A DNA stretch of 45,482 nucleotides. It comes from Symbiodinium natans. Its lineage: Eukaryota > Sar > Dinophyceae > Suessiales > Symbiodiniaceae. A program made the position numbers and the translations under genes. The DNA lies in NCBI GenBank assembly GCA_905221605.1, contig CAJNDS010000298.1:126001-171482 (forward strand), written 5' to 3'. The notes under the pieces were generated by a model. It was not told the origin of the DNA. It was given only the letters and a program-made list of their open reading frames with translations, and searched no databases. Below, in pieces: positions 11,250-20,259 of the stretch (within the stretch, counting starts at the first letter, position 1; every line of letters starts with the position of its first letter).

Positions 11250-14200
11250 ATGGCCTCTGACAAATCCCAGCATGCACTCTCTGTGGATCTTCGCGGTCTC
11301 AAGGATTTGGCGCGCCTGCTTGGACGCGGCATTGAGATGACAAGCTAGTGGCTAGAAGACGGAGGGGCTAGGGATGTAGTGTCCCAAGCAGACATTAGCT
11401 ACAAGTAGGAAGCAGATTTGCCGGGGTGGAGCTTAATGTACTTTTAGAGATCGGAGCTGCTCCTTGAGAGTGCGCTGCCGCAAGGGCTGATGGTAGGCGG
11501 AGGTTTGTTTCTGTTAAACGGTTTGTGACAATGCGTAGGGCTGTAGTGCTATTTCAGTAGGCCTCGTTGGAGGACAAAGAAGATGAGCCAGAAGCTGACA
11601 AAGCCTCACGTGAGAAAGCAACTCCCCCCCCCACAACCCTTAGTTTTGCTTGCTTGTCGGCAAAAGTGCCACGATGCTTGGTGCAAGCAGCACGGCACGT
11701 AGAAGAAGGGCTCCGAAACAGATGCCTCATATTAGAATACGATAATAATTTAGAAATAGAATAAGAACCATACCAATACAATATTCTCATACTGCAATAT
11801 GTACTATAAATGGATAAGACTAGAATAAAACAGCGAATTTAGTTCACGGCCATTGCCGCTGTTTGCATTGGCATGGTGCCGCTGTAGCCTTCAGGACTTA
11901 GCATTGCGCAGATTCATGACGCGGTGCAAAAACAACAGGAGGGCTCCGGGCACGGCCATAGGCTTGCGTTGGGACTGTCCACTCAGAGCGAACAGGTTTG
12001 GATGAGCTTATTGAAGTTGCTGCAGCCCGTCCGTAGTGAGCTCGTTGACACGGTTTCTCAATGCCTTTCAACCAAGACCAAAGAAAGGCGAGTCCTGTAA
12101 GGCCAAAATCTGAAGGCTGCTTGAACACTAAGTACAGGGGGGTAGGTTAAGTCGTATCTTCTTGTGTAAAGTCGGATCTTGGGCGTGTGCACACTGGGGA
12201 TTCGCGAATTCCAAGATTGGTCAGAACCCACTTGCACCCCCAAGCAGAAATCTCATTCACGCGTGTGGTGACAAGTGCGTGTTTTTGCATGTGTGTTAGC
12301 CTAGCCCCTTCTACCTGAAAAAGAAAACTCGAACGTTGCTAGCATATCCCAACTTGTGGTGCTTGTGGTAGGGAAGTTTGCACACCAGCCAGGGGCATGG
12401 AAGTTCCAGCGGGAGCTGTGCTGATCTGGCCCCGGGCTGAAGGGGGGCGGGGCGCTTTGGTGTGTCCGGACGTTTCTGTTTTGTGTGGGGACCCATGTCC
12501 ACTGCGGGGGCAGTGCCCAAAACTCATGCATTAACTTCCGCAACTTTGTTGTAGGATATTCTACGCAACCGGCATCCCGGAGACACGGAGCACTCTAGAG
12601 CTCGAGGGTACTTTACTGACCCTAGGCTGGCTTGTGAGGTGCACATGCAGGAAAAACTGGATTTCAGAGCTTGCAGTCGAAAACCGCCCCACATCCGCAA
12701 CCAGAAATGCCGACCGCACCTCTCCGAAGGTGAGAAGGCTCCTCTACTTGCTTTCGAGAGTAAACCATGACCGCCGGGACCTTCATACGTGGGCCACGCC
12801 ATCCGCACTCCTATGCGGACTGGGCCGACGCGAGACAGAGAAAGACTATCCAACGTGAACAGCACGGGATGGGAGACATGCACAATATCCACGACATTCC
12901 GACATATTCCGACCAGCTGCATATTTGCAAATGATCTCAAAACTCCACGGGCACTCTGTGTAGCAGCATTTTCCAATTGAAGCCGCTGCCCCTAAACCCT
13001 AACCCCTAAACCAAGCTATGCAGTGACAAAAGCACAACTCAGAAACATGCGAAACGTGTAGTCGCGGACGGACGATTCGATACAAATGCCGTAGGGTTTG
13101 ATTTGCTGCAGTGTTGTCACTATCCGGTTTGCGAACCCAAAAACCTGAGTGTGGACGGCTTGTCGCTGCAAGGCAACGTAAGCTGCGTGCCTGCGTGCAA
13201 AGAGCGATTTTGAGCGAGGCTTTGCAAGAAAAAGTCCGTAAAGATCAATCCGTAGCGGGCTCTAGTAGTGGGGGCCATAGGCAATAGTTCTGCGGTCTCG
13301 CTTCCAGCCCTCCAAATATGAGACCCCAACATGTTTGGCCCAAAGACAAAGACTTCGGTCCAGTGACTGATGCGAGGTCTCTTCCGGACTTGAAGCAATT
13401 TCCAGAGCCGGGGGCCAGCGATGGAGAAGGTTTAAGATTGGCGGCTTAAGATTTTGGGCTTGAGGACCCTTTTTGGGTTGACTGAAGTCGACTGTGTCCT
13501 CTTTGGCGTTAACCCGGATGTAGCTGCAGCACCAGCGCTTTCTGCGTTTGCTTTAGATTAATTAAGTTAACAAACACAGACCCCCCACCCCCCACCAGCC
13601 TGAACGTATCGTGCCGTGTCGCACACACCATCGCAGCCACACAGCGCAGAATCCGATTGAACAAGCCGCTGGAAGACGAAACTAGTTCCGGCACGATCAC
13701 GCGCTGAAAAAGCTTCGTGAGAAGAGCCACAGGCTTGACCGTTTTATACTCCAGCAGAAAGAACATGCCAGAAGTTATCGTAAGTTGTGAGCCTTGCCTG
13801 CAAATACGCCAAAACTTTACCTTGAATCCTAAACCCTGGACCCCAAAACCTGAAGCCAAGCCAAAGCTAAGCCGCTGTAACTGGGTCAGCACGTTTGCAG
13901 CAGGTAGGGGGGAGGGGAGAATGTCGTCAACAAGCCAAGCCTAGGCCAAGCCGCTTGAACGAGTCCAGCATCATCTGAAGCAGGGTTTATGTTCTACTGT
14001 TGGTGAGTGTATATAAGGTTCCTTTTTAATATTGGTGTGTATATATTGGGTGTCCTGTTGGGGACAAGGAATAAAGCCCTACTTCATGTAGCTTTAGGGC
14101 CGTGGCAGTCAGCTCGACAGCTGAGAGCACCGGTCCAGAAACAAATCCAGAACCCATCCACCAAACGCTTGGCCCAAGGCTCTCTGCACAAAATAACCCC

Positions 14201-17200
14201 ACGAAGCCCTACATACAGGAAGCAGCTTAGAATTTGCAAATGTAGGGAATTGAAGGCTCCGACAACAACTGCAGGCTTCCAGCCCCGGCGCTTGCGCGGC
14301 CCAGCGTTGCACTCAAGTCCGCGACTCAGGGCAGCTTCCGAGCCTCGGACCCTGAAGCCGATGAATCCTTCCGGCCCTCAGAAACCCTTGAGAATCCTGA
14401 TATGGCTAAGCGCCAGAAATTTCATGCGAATGTTTATGGTTTGTCCTTTCAGCGCTGCTGCAGGATAAGCACCAGCGCTGAGGTTTGGACAAGCACCCCA
14501 AACCCGTTTTGCCTCACTTATCATTTTCTGAGAACATGCGATGTCTCTTCCTGAAGAAGTTTACGAGGGCTGTATGCGGTGCAAAGGTTTTCATGCTCTG
14601 AACAGTGCGCGGGCATAGGGTTGCGATATTTGGAGTGCAAAATAACTTGTCTGTTCGCTGGAACTCGTTGGTTCTGGGTCGCCCTAAGTCGCCCGGCCTG
14701 TGCCCGTGGTGCAGAGTGGAGTTGGGTTTATGGCATGGGTAGGAAGCATGTCATGGCAACAGCGCGGAAGATCGAGGGAAGGGACATTGGGCTACATGAG
14801 TTCCCTGCCCGTGTAACGAAGATATGGATGGCTGGGTTTGGCTGGGCTTTGGGTGCATGCCCTTGAGCGATACTCAGACGGTCTTTAAGGGCAGTGGATT
14901 TTCCCGTGTGCTGTCGAAATTTGAGTCTGGAGCCTATGGGTGAGGTGTAGGGAGCACGCGTGCATTGCAATGTACGGAGACGAAAAGTACAGGAAACAGC
15001 GAGAGTGGGTGACAGAGACTTTCTTCCCCAGTGCCGTGGATTGGGGCAAGTGAGCTTGGTTTCCCGTAGTGATGCTCAATACTCAAGACTGAAAAAGCAA
15101 TTAAGTAGAAAGGTGGATGTGGTGGTTTTCTGAGTCAAGGCCTGTCACTACTTCACCCATCTTCACCCCGAAAGCAGCGCTCAGGGTTTCAGGCTGCAGG
15201 GTTGTGAGTGCTGCGCTCCAGGTCTGCCTCGTGCAGTGGGAGTCTCGTGGCGTTTGCCACCACAGACGGCCAGCACAAGGCTCAGAACATCTTATGAAAG
15301 CCCAAACCCGAAACCCCTACACGCCTGTGAAAAGCTTCTTTTTTCTCCAAGGCTGTACTTGCTAGATGTCGCCGCAGACAACGCACCACGTCTGGTAGAG
15401 GACGGGGGGTGATGGGGCTTTTCAGATGCTGACCCATCTTCTGCAGGCAACAGTCGTCTGAATGGGAATAGGCAAATAGTAAGTTTTGCCATTTCGCAGC
15501 TCCTAAAGGAAAGTTTTCCGGGGCGGCTCCTGGTAGGTCTGCAACATTATGCATACCTCAGTTAGCCTGGTGTTTGGCACCTGTCGTCCTGGCACATTAT
15601 TCTCCAGCTGCCTGCAGGCCCTCAGGAGCAAAGATGTTTCCAGCGCAGCCTGCAGTGGGGGCCGTAGTTTCGAGCCGATTAGCGGCTCAGCCGAGAGTTG
15701 CTAGATCCTTTGTTGACAATCTGTGCAGCAGGGATGCCTTCTCGGTGCACATTCGACACTGCACATTCGGCACGGCATAATCATCGCATGCTTGAGCAAG
15801 CTGTGCGACAGATGTTCAGCTCATATACCATCTGGACAGTTTCGATTGTCAGGCTTTGTATCATTTCTTGCGCGCGCCCCAAGTTTAAACGCAATGCAAA
15901 AATCTAGGAAGTGGACTTGCTTGCAGGATCACTGGAAAGGCGGCTCAAACTCGTGTAGATCCAAGGTCTTCGCCAAAGATGAGATGACATGCAACCACCA
16001 GTTCAAGACGAGCTACAAAATGCTGTGTTGCCGCCAGGGGTAGAAGTCACGCACTGCATTGCCCGTGTTGGGACGAAGGCCAATCGGGCTTCGTGATGGA
16101 GCTGCAGCTCATCCGGCAACGACAAGTGGCTTCTTGCTTCGGTCGATCGGAAAATTTGGGGGCCGTATGACGACGACAACAGTGGGCTGCACCTCGCACG
16201 TCGCCCAAAAAGGCAAGTAAGGGCGACACGTTCGTCGGCCGTCCGGTTCGTGCAATGGTTGTTTGGCTGCCAGTTTGGCTACGGCCACCGAAAGATGAAC
16301 CATGCGCAGATTCCATGACTGGCGTCTACATTCAAACCGACCGGCTGCGCAAGGGCTATCTAACGGTGTCTAACGTATGCACATGTGTGGAAGTGTACGG
16401 GCCCTTCGGACAGGCCGAGGCGAGGCACCAGGTGTCGGTAGATGTTGATGATGACCGCATTTACCGCAAATAGCCCGGCTATTCTTCGGAAAGAGGCCGC
16501 CGCCCACCCCAGCAGCGTGGTGCGTCATGCTAGAGAAAGCTACAAGGCATCGTGGTTCGACAGTGCCTTGACACCCAACCCTGAATTTTTGACAAGCGCT
16601 TTTCAATCTCGTGAAGTATACACCTTGCTTACAAAACAGAAGGAACTTAGCAACCCTAGCGCCTTGTGGAATGGAAATGGAGTTCTTTGTTTGCACCGCA
16701 ACCCCGACTTCAAATGCCTTAAGGCCCCAGCGGCCTGGTCTTAATCGTGCCTCGGCACTGATCTGGGGGCGTTGCTCAAGGAAGAGCACCACGGTTGAGG
16801 GTTCATGTTTCGGGGCTAAGGATTGGTTCAATAGAATGGTGCAAACTTAAGATTGGGGCAGTGGCCCACTGCAAGGTGTTTAGAGTGGTCTGGGAAAATG
16901 TAGGTTTCTCTTCTGTGGACCGTGGCTTCGGCATGCGGCGGTTCTACTCATTGCTACAGCTATCGCTGTGCTTTCACATTGAAGATAAAAGCAAATATCC
17001 TGTAACCATAAGAGGCACACGTGCTGACATCTTCAATGGGAAAACTGAAACAAGAAGCAAACGTGGGCTTGTTGACTCAAAGCGCTGTGACGTACTCCAC
17101 GAAAAGGCCCCGCACAGCTTCAAGTAGCCAAAGGAATTGAAGCTTTGGGGATTTGTTTTTTATGGCTTCTTACTCTTGGCTCCATAAGAAGCGCATTCAT

Positions 17201-19364
17201 GTTCGCCTGCCCAAGTTGCAGGTCACATCCACAGGCTCCATCTACAAGCTGAACAGCTTGCTGCCCAGGTTCTCCATTGGCTTGCTGGATTGTGTTAGAT
17301 GGGACCAGCTCGTGCAGCGCAGCAGCGTTAGAACCTCTACAATCCGGCTGACCAGTCGAGCATGCATGAACGTCATGAACCCCTGGAGAAAGCCTCAAGC
17401 AGTGTACTCAAGAAAGAGCCCACTTCTACAATCGGCACATAGTGGTACATACTAGTCACCGTCACAGAAGTTCAAGCCCAAGCCCAGGTCCTGCCGGCGT
17501 GCAGGACTCTCGCAGCGACAAAGCTTGAGCATTTTTTGTTTCTTTTTTGAGCCTTTGATTCTGCAGGTGATGCACTACACAATTGCTTTGACCTTGAGAC
17601 GCAGGGTGCACGTCCGCCCGAAGGGGCTTATGCCTAAGCTGGTGTTGCGTTCGCGCGCGCGCACGCGTGCGTGTGTGCACCCGGCGTGTCGTACATCCTC
17701 GGCCCTACCTAGGCCATCCTAGGCCTTGGTTAGTTGTTTCACTGTCGCAGCCGCACATCCCGAGCTCTTCGCCTAAAGCCTTGTCCATGCCTTGGAATCT
17801 TCAACTGTGTGTACTCATTGCCGCCGCCCTCAGCAGGAGAAAGCCGCCCAAGGAGATGAGAAGGCAGTCACCCTCATGGCAGCCTCTGCCAGATCCACAG
17901 ATTCGAGTGTCACAACACCTTATGTCGGAGCGCCGACTTTGAAAGACGAGACCCCTCGAACCCCACAGGTTTGAGGTTCAGCATTTGGCACCTGCCCTTC
18001 AGGATGGTGAGAATAGGCTGATCAGGAGCCTGCGGAGTTCAATCCACTTCTGGAACCCAAAGCTACTGAAACCTCCCTCAAGCTACTGAAATCACCTCAG
18101 ATGCTTGCAGCCTTTGGCCGACTGGAGCAGCTGCCGGTGCCGGTCCAGGCCACAGGGGGTGCATACTCAGTTGCTATCAGTTGCTCAAAACTTGTTTCCT
18201 CTTCAAGGTCTCCAGGCTGTTCCAGGCTACTCCTGCCAAGCTGTGGCAAGACCTTCCATTCGTCTAGCTGCATCCAGACACGTCGCCCAGGAGAGAGGAG
18301 AGAGAGTTGGGGACCAACAAGCTGCAGAGGGTTGTATCTGTGTCGAACTTACACGACCGAGTATCTTGTTGGGCTGTCCAAGCTCAGTACAAACCCCGAG
18401 CCCTGAATAGCTTGCGTAGCTCCGGCATGTGCTCTGACCAGATAATTCGCGCGTCCTGCGGGGTGGAGCACGCCCTGCTCCTCAGCCATCAAGGCCGGTT
18501 ATACGGGTCACGAGTTTGCACTTTCATTGCCCCTAAGCCCTCGCTTGCAAATCCTTTGCACTGCTTGACGCTAGACCCGAGCATCTGAACGCACCCTGAA
18601 CTCTAACCCACAACCCCACGTGCTCGAACAATGCTTTTGCTCCCAGATCACGGATGGGATGAATTGGGTTCGTTCAGGTCTTTGGGCAAGGAGTTTGGTT
18701 GGGACTCAGTGTTTGTCGTTTAGCCTTCTGCCAGGGCGTTCCGCCGGAGATCCAGACCCCCGAAGTACTGCGCCTGCCAAATCAAACCCATTGCAGACCC
18801 TGAAACTCCAACAGGCCTCCATATCATTTTCTCTTCGTTTGCCGTCTTGGCTTTCAGCCTCCGTGGCTCTTCCGCTTTATCGAACTCTTCTGACGAGATC
18901 AGAGAAACCGCAGAGGCCCCGCGCTGGTGTATGGAGACATTGCGGGACTGCCTTGCCACAGTGTCTAAAAACCGTATCCTAGCCCTTTCTAGTGCTCGCA
19001 AGCACTGTTTGCACATTGCACACACAACCCGTCATTCGCAAGGACCTCCACGTGTCCTTTTCTGATAAGCACCAGGCGTCTGTAGGCACAAACTGTGCGT
19101 CTCCAAGCTTTGCAGACGCGCGCACTTGTTTTTAGTAGGGCTTTGCTCCACAAGCAACCTCGTCAACCGTTGCCAGACCCGTGTGGACTCCTTGTGACGT
19201 TTTTCATCGTAAGCAGCGGCACTGGAAAACGAAAGTCTTTGCTCATCTCCAGAGCCTAGGAAGTATTGCAAACAACTATGATAATGTCGATTTTGGGGTC
19301 TCGATATTTAGGGCGTAAGGAGGCAATGCATCAGTTGGAGTTCTCAGCGAACGCCTTCAAAAAG
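11250..19364 (+). CDS. RCC1-repeat protein gene (multi-exon, provisional)
   Basis: Gene-level entry. The 5' part (11250-14438) encodes helical and coiled-coil segments with no recognised domain. From 14743 the exons encode RCC1 repeats, the seven-bladed propeller units whose blades follow P..V..L, a small-residue/Gly/His patch, then DG.(I/V)(Y/W).(W)G. Clear blades are FPARV...SASCSGSLVAFATTDG (14743-15279), WLLASVDRKIWG (16097-16212), LMAASARSTDSS|MLAAFG...LPVPVQ (17837-18148) and SCGVEHALLLSHQGRLYG followed by TPEVLRL (18322-18775). RCC1 domains act in chromatin binding and nucleotide exchange, ubiquitin ligases and ciliary kinases; nothing here says which. Exons 14743 to 15660 and 17837 to 19065 join in consistent phase. 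ATG 11250, 22 nt after a CCACAG acceptor, is a possible start; the stop may be 19065 if 19320-19364 belongs elsewhere. Confidence 0.6.
11271..11343 (+). CDS. Exon (HALSVDLRGLKDLARLLGRG)
   Basis: Open in frame from ATG 11250 (MASDKSQ then HALSVDLRG), so this is either a first exon starting at 11250 or an internal exon starting after TCCCAG at 11271. It ends ACAA|GCTAGT. Using this GC donor avoids the TAG at 11346 and joins in phase to 11895 (RGIEMT then RLSIAQIHDAV). Confidence 0.55.
11895..12087 (+). CDS. Exon, amphipathic helices (SLLKLLQPVRSELVDTVSQC)
   Basis: 193 nt open between TTCAG|G and GAAAG|GCGAGT. It reads LSIAQIHDAVQKQQEG and later SELVDTVSQCLSTKTKE. The in-frame TAA at 12098 lies just past the GC donor. 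Joining to 12555 gives an uninterrupted KERIFYATGIPE. Confidence 0.65.
12555..12729 (+). CDS. Exon (IFYATGIPETRSTLELEGTL)
   Basis: 175 nt between TTGTAG|G and AAG|GTGAGA, a canonical GT donor in phase. An alternative frame is also open here but has lower third-position GC and needs a different donor. A 150-codon minus-strand frame overlaps; it has no splice or neighbour support. Confidence 0.55.
13112..13258 (+). CDS. Exon, basic coiled-coil or IQ-like helix
   Basis: Open from CTGCAG to GCGG|GCTCTA, reading RKLRACVQRAILSEALQEKV. The basic/hydrophobic spacing resembles calmodulin-binding IQ helices or coiled coil. The acceptor is AG|T, and phase with the previous exon is not established. Confidence 0.5.
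13686..13779 (+). CDS. Exon, coiled coil (LKKLREKSHRLDRFILQQKE)
   Basis: 94 nt after ACTAG, ending TATC before a perfect GTAAGT donor. Heptad-like Leu/Ile spacing. The minus-strand 127-codon frame over the same bases has no comparable donor or acceptor. Confidence 0.6.
14275..14438 (+). CDS. Exon, acidic linker (SDPEADESFRPSETLENPD)
   Basis: Open from ACTGCAG|G through AKRQKFHANVYG, donor TATG|GTTTGT. An inner AG|G at ACTCAG|GGC is an alternative start. Low-complexity acidic/Ser linker, probably joining the helical half to the RCC1 half. Phase to the next exon is unresolved. Confidence 0.55.
14743..14835 (+). CDS. RCC1 exon (GLHEFPARVTKIWMAG)
   Basis: 93 nt from GGGTAG|G to GGCTGG|GTTTGG. 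Contains the P-A-R-V signature at the start of an RCC1 blade. Splicing to 15222 gives WMAG-SASCSGSLVAFATTDG in frame, a complete RCC1 core. Confidence 0.75.
15222..15279 (+). CDS. RCC1 exon (SASCSGSLVAFATTDGQHK)
   Basis: 58 nt, acceptor CTCCAG|G, donor AAG|GCTCAG. Small-residue patch, hydrophobic strand and the T-x-D-G turn of RCC1. Phase fits both neighbours. Confidence 0.8.
15618..15660 (+). CDS. RCC1 exon (ALRSKDVSSAACSGG)
   Basis: 43 nt from CTGCAG|G to GTGGGG|GCCGTA. Reads like the V..(A/V)(A/S)CGG core of a blade. The frame stays open for 14 further codons, so the donor may lie slightly downstream. Confidence 0.6.
16038..16212 (+). CDS. RCC1 blade exon interrupted by an in-frame TGA
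   Basis: Reads VEVTHCIARVGTKANRAS, then TGA at 16094-16096, then WSCSSSGNDKWLLASVDRKI and WGPYDDDNSGLHLARRPK, all in one frame, ending AAAAAG before a perfect GCAAGT donor. Together the two halves make one full RCC1 blade. No 3n intron with usable signals fits between them (at most about 29 nt). Either the 5' part is not exonic and a longer intron ends near GATGGAG or CTGCAG, or the TGA is a nonsense mutation, a recoded codon or a sequence error. The 3' half is strongly supported. Confidence 0.6.
16274..16473 (+). CDS. RCC1-like coding stretch (VSVDVDDDRIYRK)
   Basis: Open, reading WLRPPKDEPCADSMTGVYIQ, then VEVYGPFGQAEARHQVSVDV and DDDRIY, which fits the H-x-V...D-D-R-I-Y end of an RCC1 blade. 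Possible acceptor CTGCCAG. The phase does not join to 16212, and the gap is only about 60 nt, so either the intron is tiny or an indel separates the frames. Confidence 0.4.
16496..16546 (+). CDS. Candidate exon (HPSSVVRHARESYK)
   Basis: 51 nt, phase 0, GAAAGAG|G to TACAAG|GCATCG, high third-position GC. It lies only 23 nt after the previous candidate, so one of the two boundaries must be wrong. Confidence 0.4.
17222..17268 (+). CDS. RCC1-like exon (TSTGSIYKLNSLLP)
   Basis: 47 nt from TTGCAG|G to CCCAG|GTTCTC. T-G-S-I-Y fits the D-G-x-(I/V)-Y blade end. The same frame is open over 17153-17452 with reasonable codon use, so the exon may be longer. Confidence 0.5.
17567..17605 (+). CDS. RCC1-like exon (VMHYTIALTLRRR)
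   Basis: Starts TCTGCAG|G with H-Y-T-I-A-L-T, the H-(S/T)-x-A-L-T strand of RCC1. Donor AGG|GTGCAC keeps phase 0. An alternative GC donor at 17626 would extend it to VHVRPKG. Confidence 0.55.
17837..17908 (+). CDS. RCC1 exon (AVTLMAASARSTDSS)
   Basis: 72 nt, phase 0, CAGCAG|G to TCGAGT|GTCACA. Splicing to 18101 gives ASARSTDSS-MLAAFGRLEQL, a blade core with its A-F-G end. Confidence 0.65.
18101..18148 (+). CDS. RCC1 exon (MLAAFGRLEQLPVPVQ)
   Basis: 48 nt in phase 0 after CCTCAG, donor CAG|GCCACA. L-A-A-F-G closes one blade and P-V-P-V opens the next. The frame runs on into TGGAYSVAIS, so a longer exon is possible. Confidence 0.65.
18322..18506 (+). CDS. RCC1 exon (SCGVEHALLLSHQGRLYG)
   Basis: 185 nt after AACAAG (or 6 nt later, after CTGCAG), reading RVVSVSNLHDRVSCWAVQ and then KPRALNSL...QIIRASCGVEHALLLS. 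This is the best single RCC1 blade in the window, with C-G-x-E-H, hydrophobic strand, x-G-R-L-Y-G. It ends TACGG|GTCACG in phase 2. Confidence 0.85.
18678..18690 (+). CDS. Possible 13 nt microexon (SLGK)
   Basis: GTTCAG|G TCT TTG GGC AAG|GAGTTT. Its length (3n+1) is what restores the frame between 18506 (phase 2) and 18735 (phase 0), giving RLYG-SLGK-GVPPEIQTPEV. The donor would be GA, a non-canonical class reported in dinoflagellates. Confidence 0.45.
18735..18775 (+). CDS. RCC1 exon (GVPPEIQTPEVLRL)
   Basis: Acceptor TGCCAG|G; T-P-E-V-L-R-L is the P-x-x-V-x-x-L opening of a blade. Donor CGCCT|GCCAAA gives phase 2, matching the next exon's phase-2 start. Confidence 0.7.
18858..19065 (+). 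CDS. Post-RCC1 exon, possible terminal exon
   Basis: After CTTTCAG, reads LRGSSALSNSSDEIRETAEA, then CMETLRDCLATVSKNRILAL and a His-rich tail to TGA 19063-19065. Codon use is good through about 18990. It may end at TGA or at an earlier GC or GT donor. Confidence 0.55.
19320..19364 (+). CDS. Candidate exon (EAMHQLEFSANAFKK)
   Basis: 45 nt in phase 0 between CGTAAG|G and AAG|GCTTGT. The same frame is open as an 86-codon ORF (19266-19526), so it may be larger. If real, the RCC1 gene does not end at 19065. Confidence 0.45.
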
Positions 19365-19958
19365 GCTTGTTTCAGACCAAGCCCCCGTATTCATGCCATG
19401 CAGACTTTGGATGAGACATTGGGTAAGCGGACCAGTTTGAATCTAGAAAAGCAAAACCTGTTTACCATGCCCACAACTCCTGCGCACACAGCTGTGAGCC
19501 CGCAATCCCACGCCTTCGGCCCATGAACGAAGCGTTGAACCCTGCATCCGAACTCAAGGCCTCGTCTTTGTTTTCGGAGAGGGACGGCATGGGCAGCCGG
19601 GGCCTAAGCCCCGTACTGGTGCACCTCGCATGCAGCCAGGAGTCTTTGGGAGGCGCAAGTTGTTAGTTGTTCGAAGTAGGACGGCAGAACCTGTTTAATT
19701 TCTATGTTTTGTAAGCCGCCAAACAACGCACACAAAGCGACACGCAGCCACCATCCTACTGTAGCCGTGAGTCCGAGCGCTTCCCAGGTCGTGTCGGGCA
19801 TTTTGCCAGTGCACAACCTCAGTCACACAAGTGGATGCTCCTCATCTCATGGATTTTAGCCTTGGCATTGTCGATGGCGTCGGGTAGCAGCCTTCCCTTT
19901 GCAGGTTAAAAAGTCCTTGGTTTTCGAGCACAGGGCATAGCTCGCCGGACCACTCTCA

Positions 19959-20255
19959 ATGAGTTCCAACGCGCCAGCTCCCGCGCAGCGCACCACGACC
20001 ACGCATCATCAAAGCAACGCCATAAAACACCGCGAACATCTGCCGGCCGCACTGCTCCGGAACGATGGTTGGCTTGTTCTGACATGGGCAGACGGTTGCA
20101 AGCATCCCAAAGCCATTCTACGCCACCTGCCAGAGGCAAGGGCAGCTCGCAGGGCCGGCTTCCGGCCGAATTGCCGGGGTGTCCAATTTGATGCGCCTGG
20201 AGACCGGGGCGATTCCTGGGCCCTTGACGCTTCCGCAATGGGGAGTTGCTGTTGA
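19959..20255 (+). CDS. High-coding-potential stretch, frame uncertain
   Basis: A 98-codon ORF (ATG AGT TCC) with G/C-rich third positions includes AALLRNDGWLVLTWADG, which looks like an RCC1 blade end. A second + frame starting after CACAG|G at 19934 (GIARRTTLNEFQRASSRAAH) and a 110-codon minus frame are equally open, so composition alone does not decide. I favour the + strand because all firm genes are +. Confidence 0.35.
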   Translation: MSSNAPAPAQRTTTTHHQSNAIKHREHLPAALLRNDGWLVLTWADGCKHPKAILRHLPEARAARRAGFRPNCRGVQFDAPGDRGDSWALDASAMGSCC

Positions 20256-20259
20256 GCCA

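Noticed and set aside
12524-12976. 150-codon minus-strand ORF
   Set aside because: Opposite to a coding + exon with splice signals and to the direction of every firm gene here.
16370-16831. 153-codon minus-strand ORF
   Set aside because: Shadow of + RCC1-like exons; no motif.
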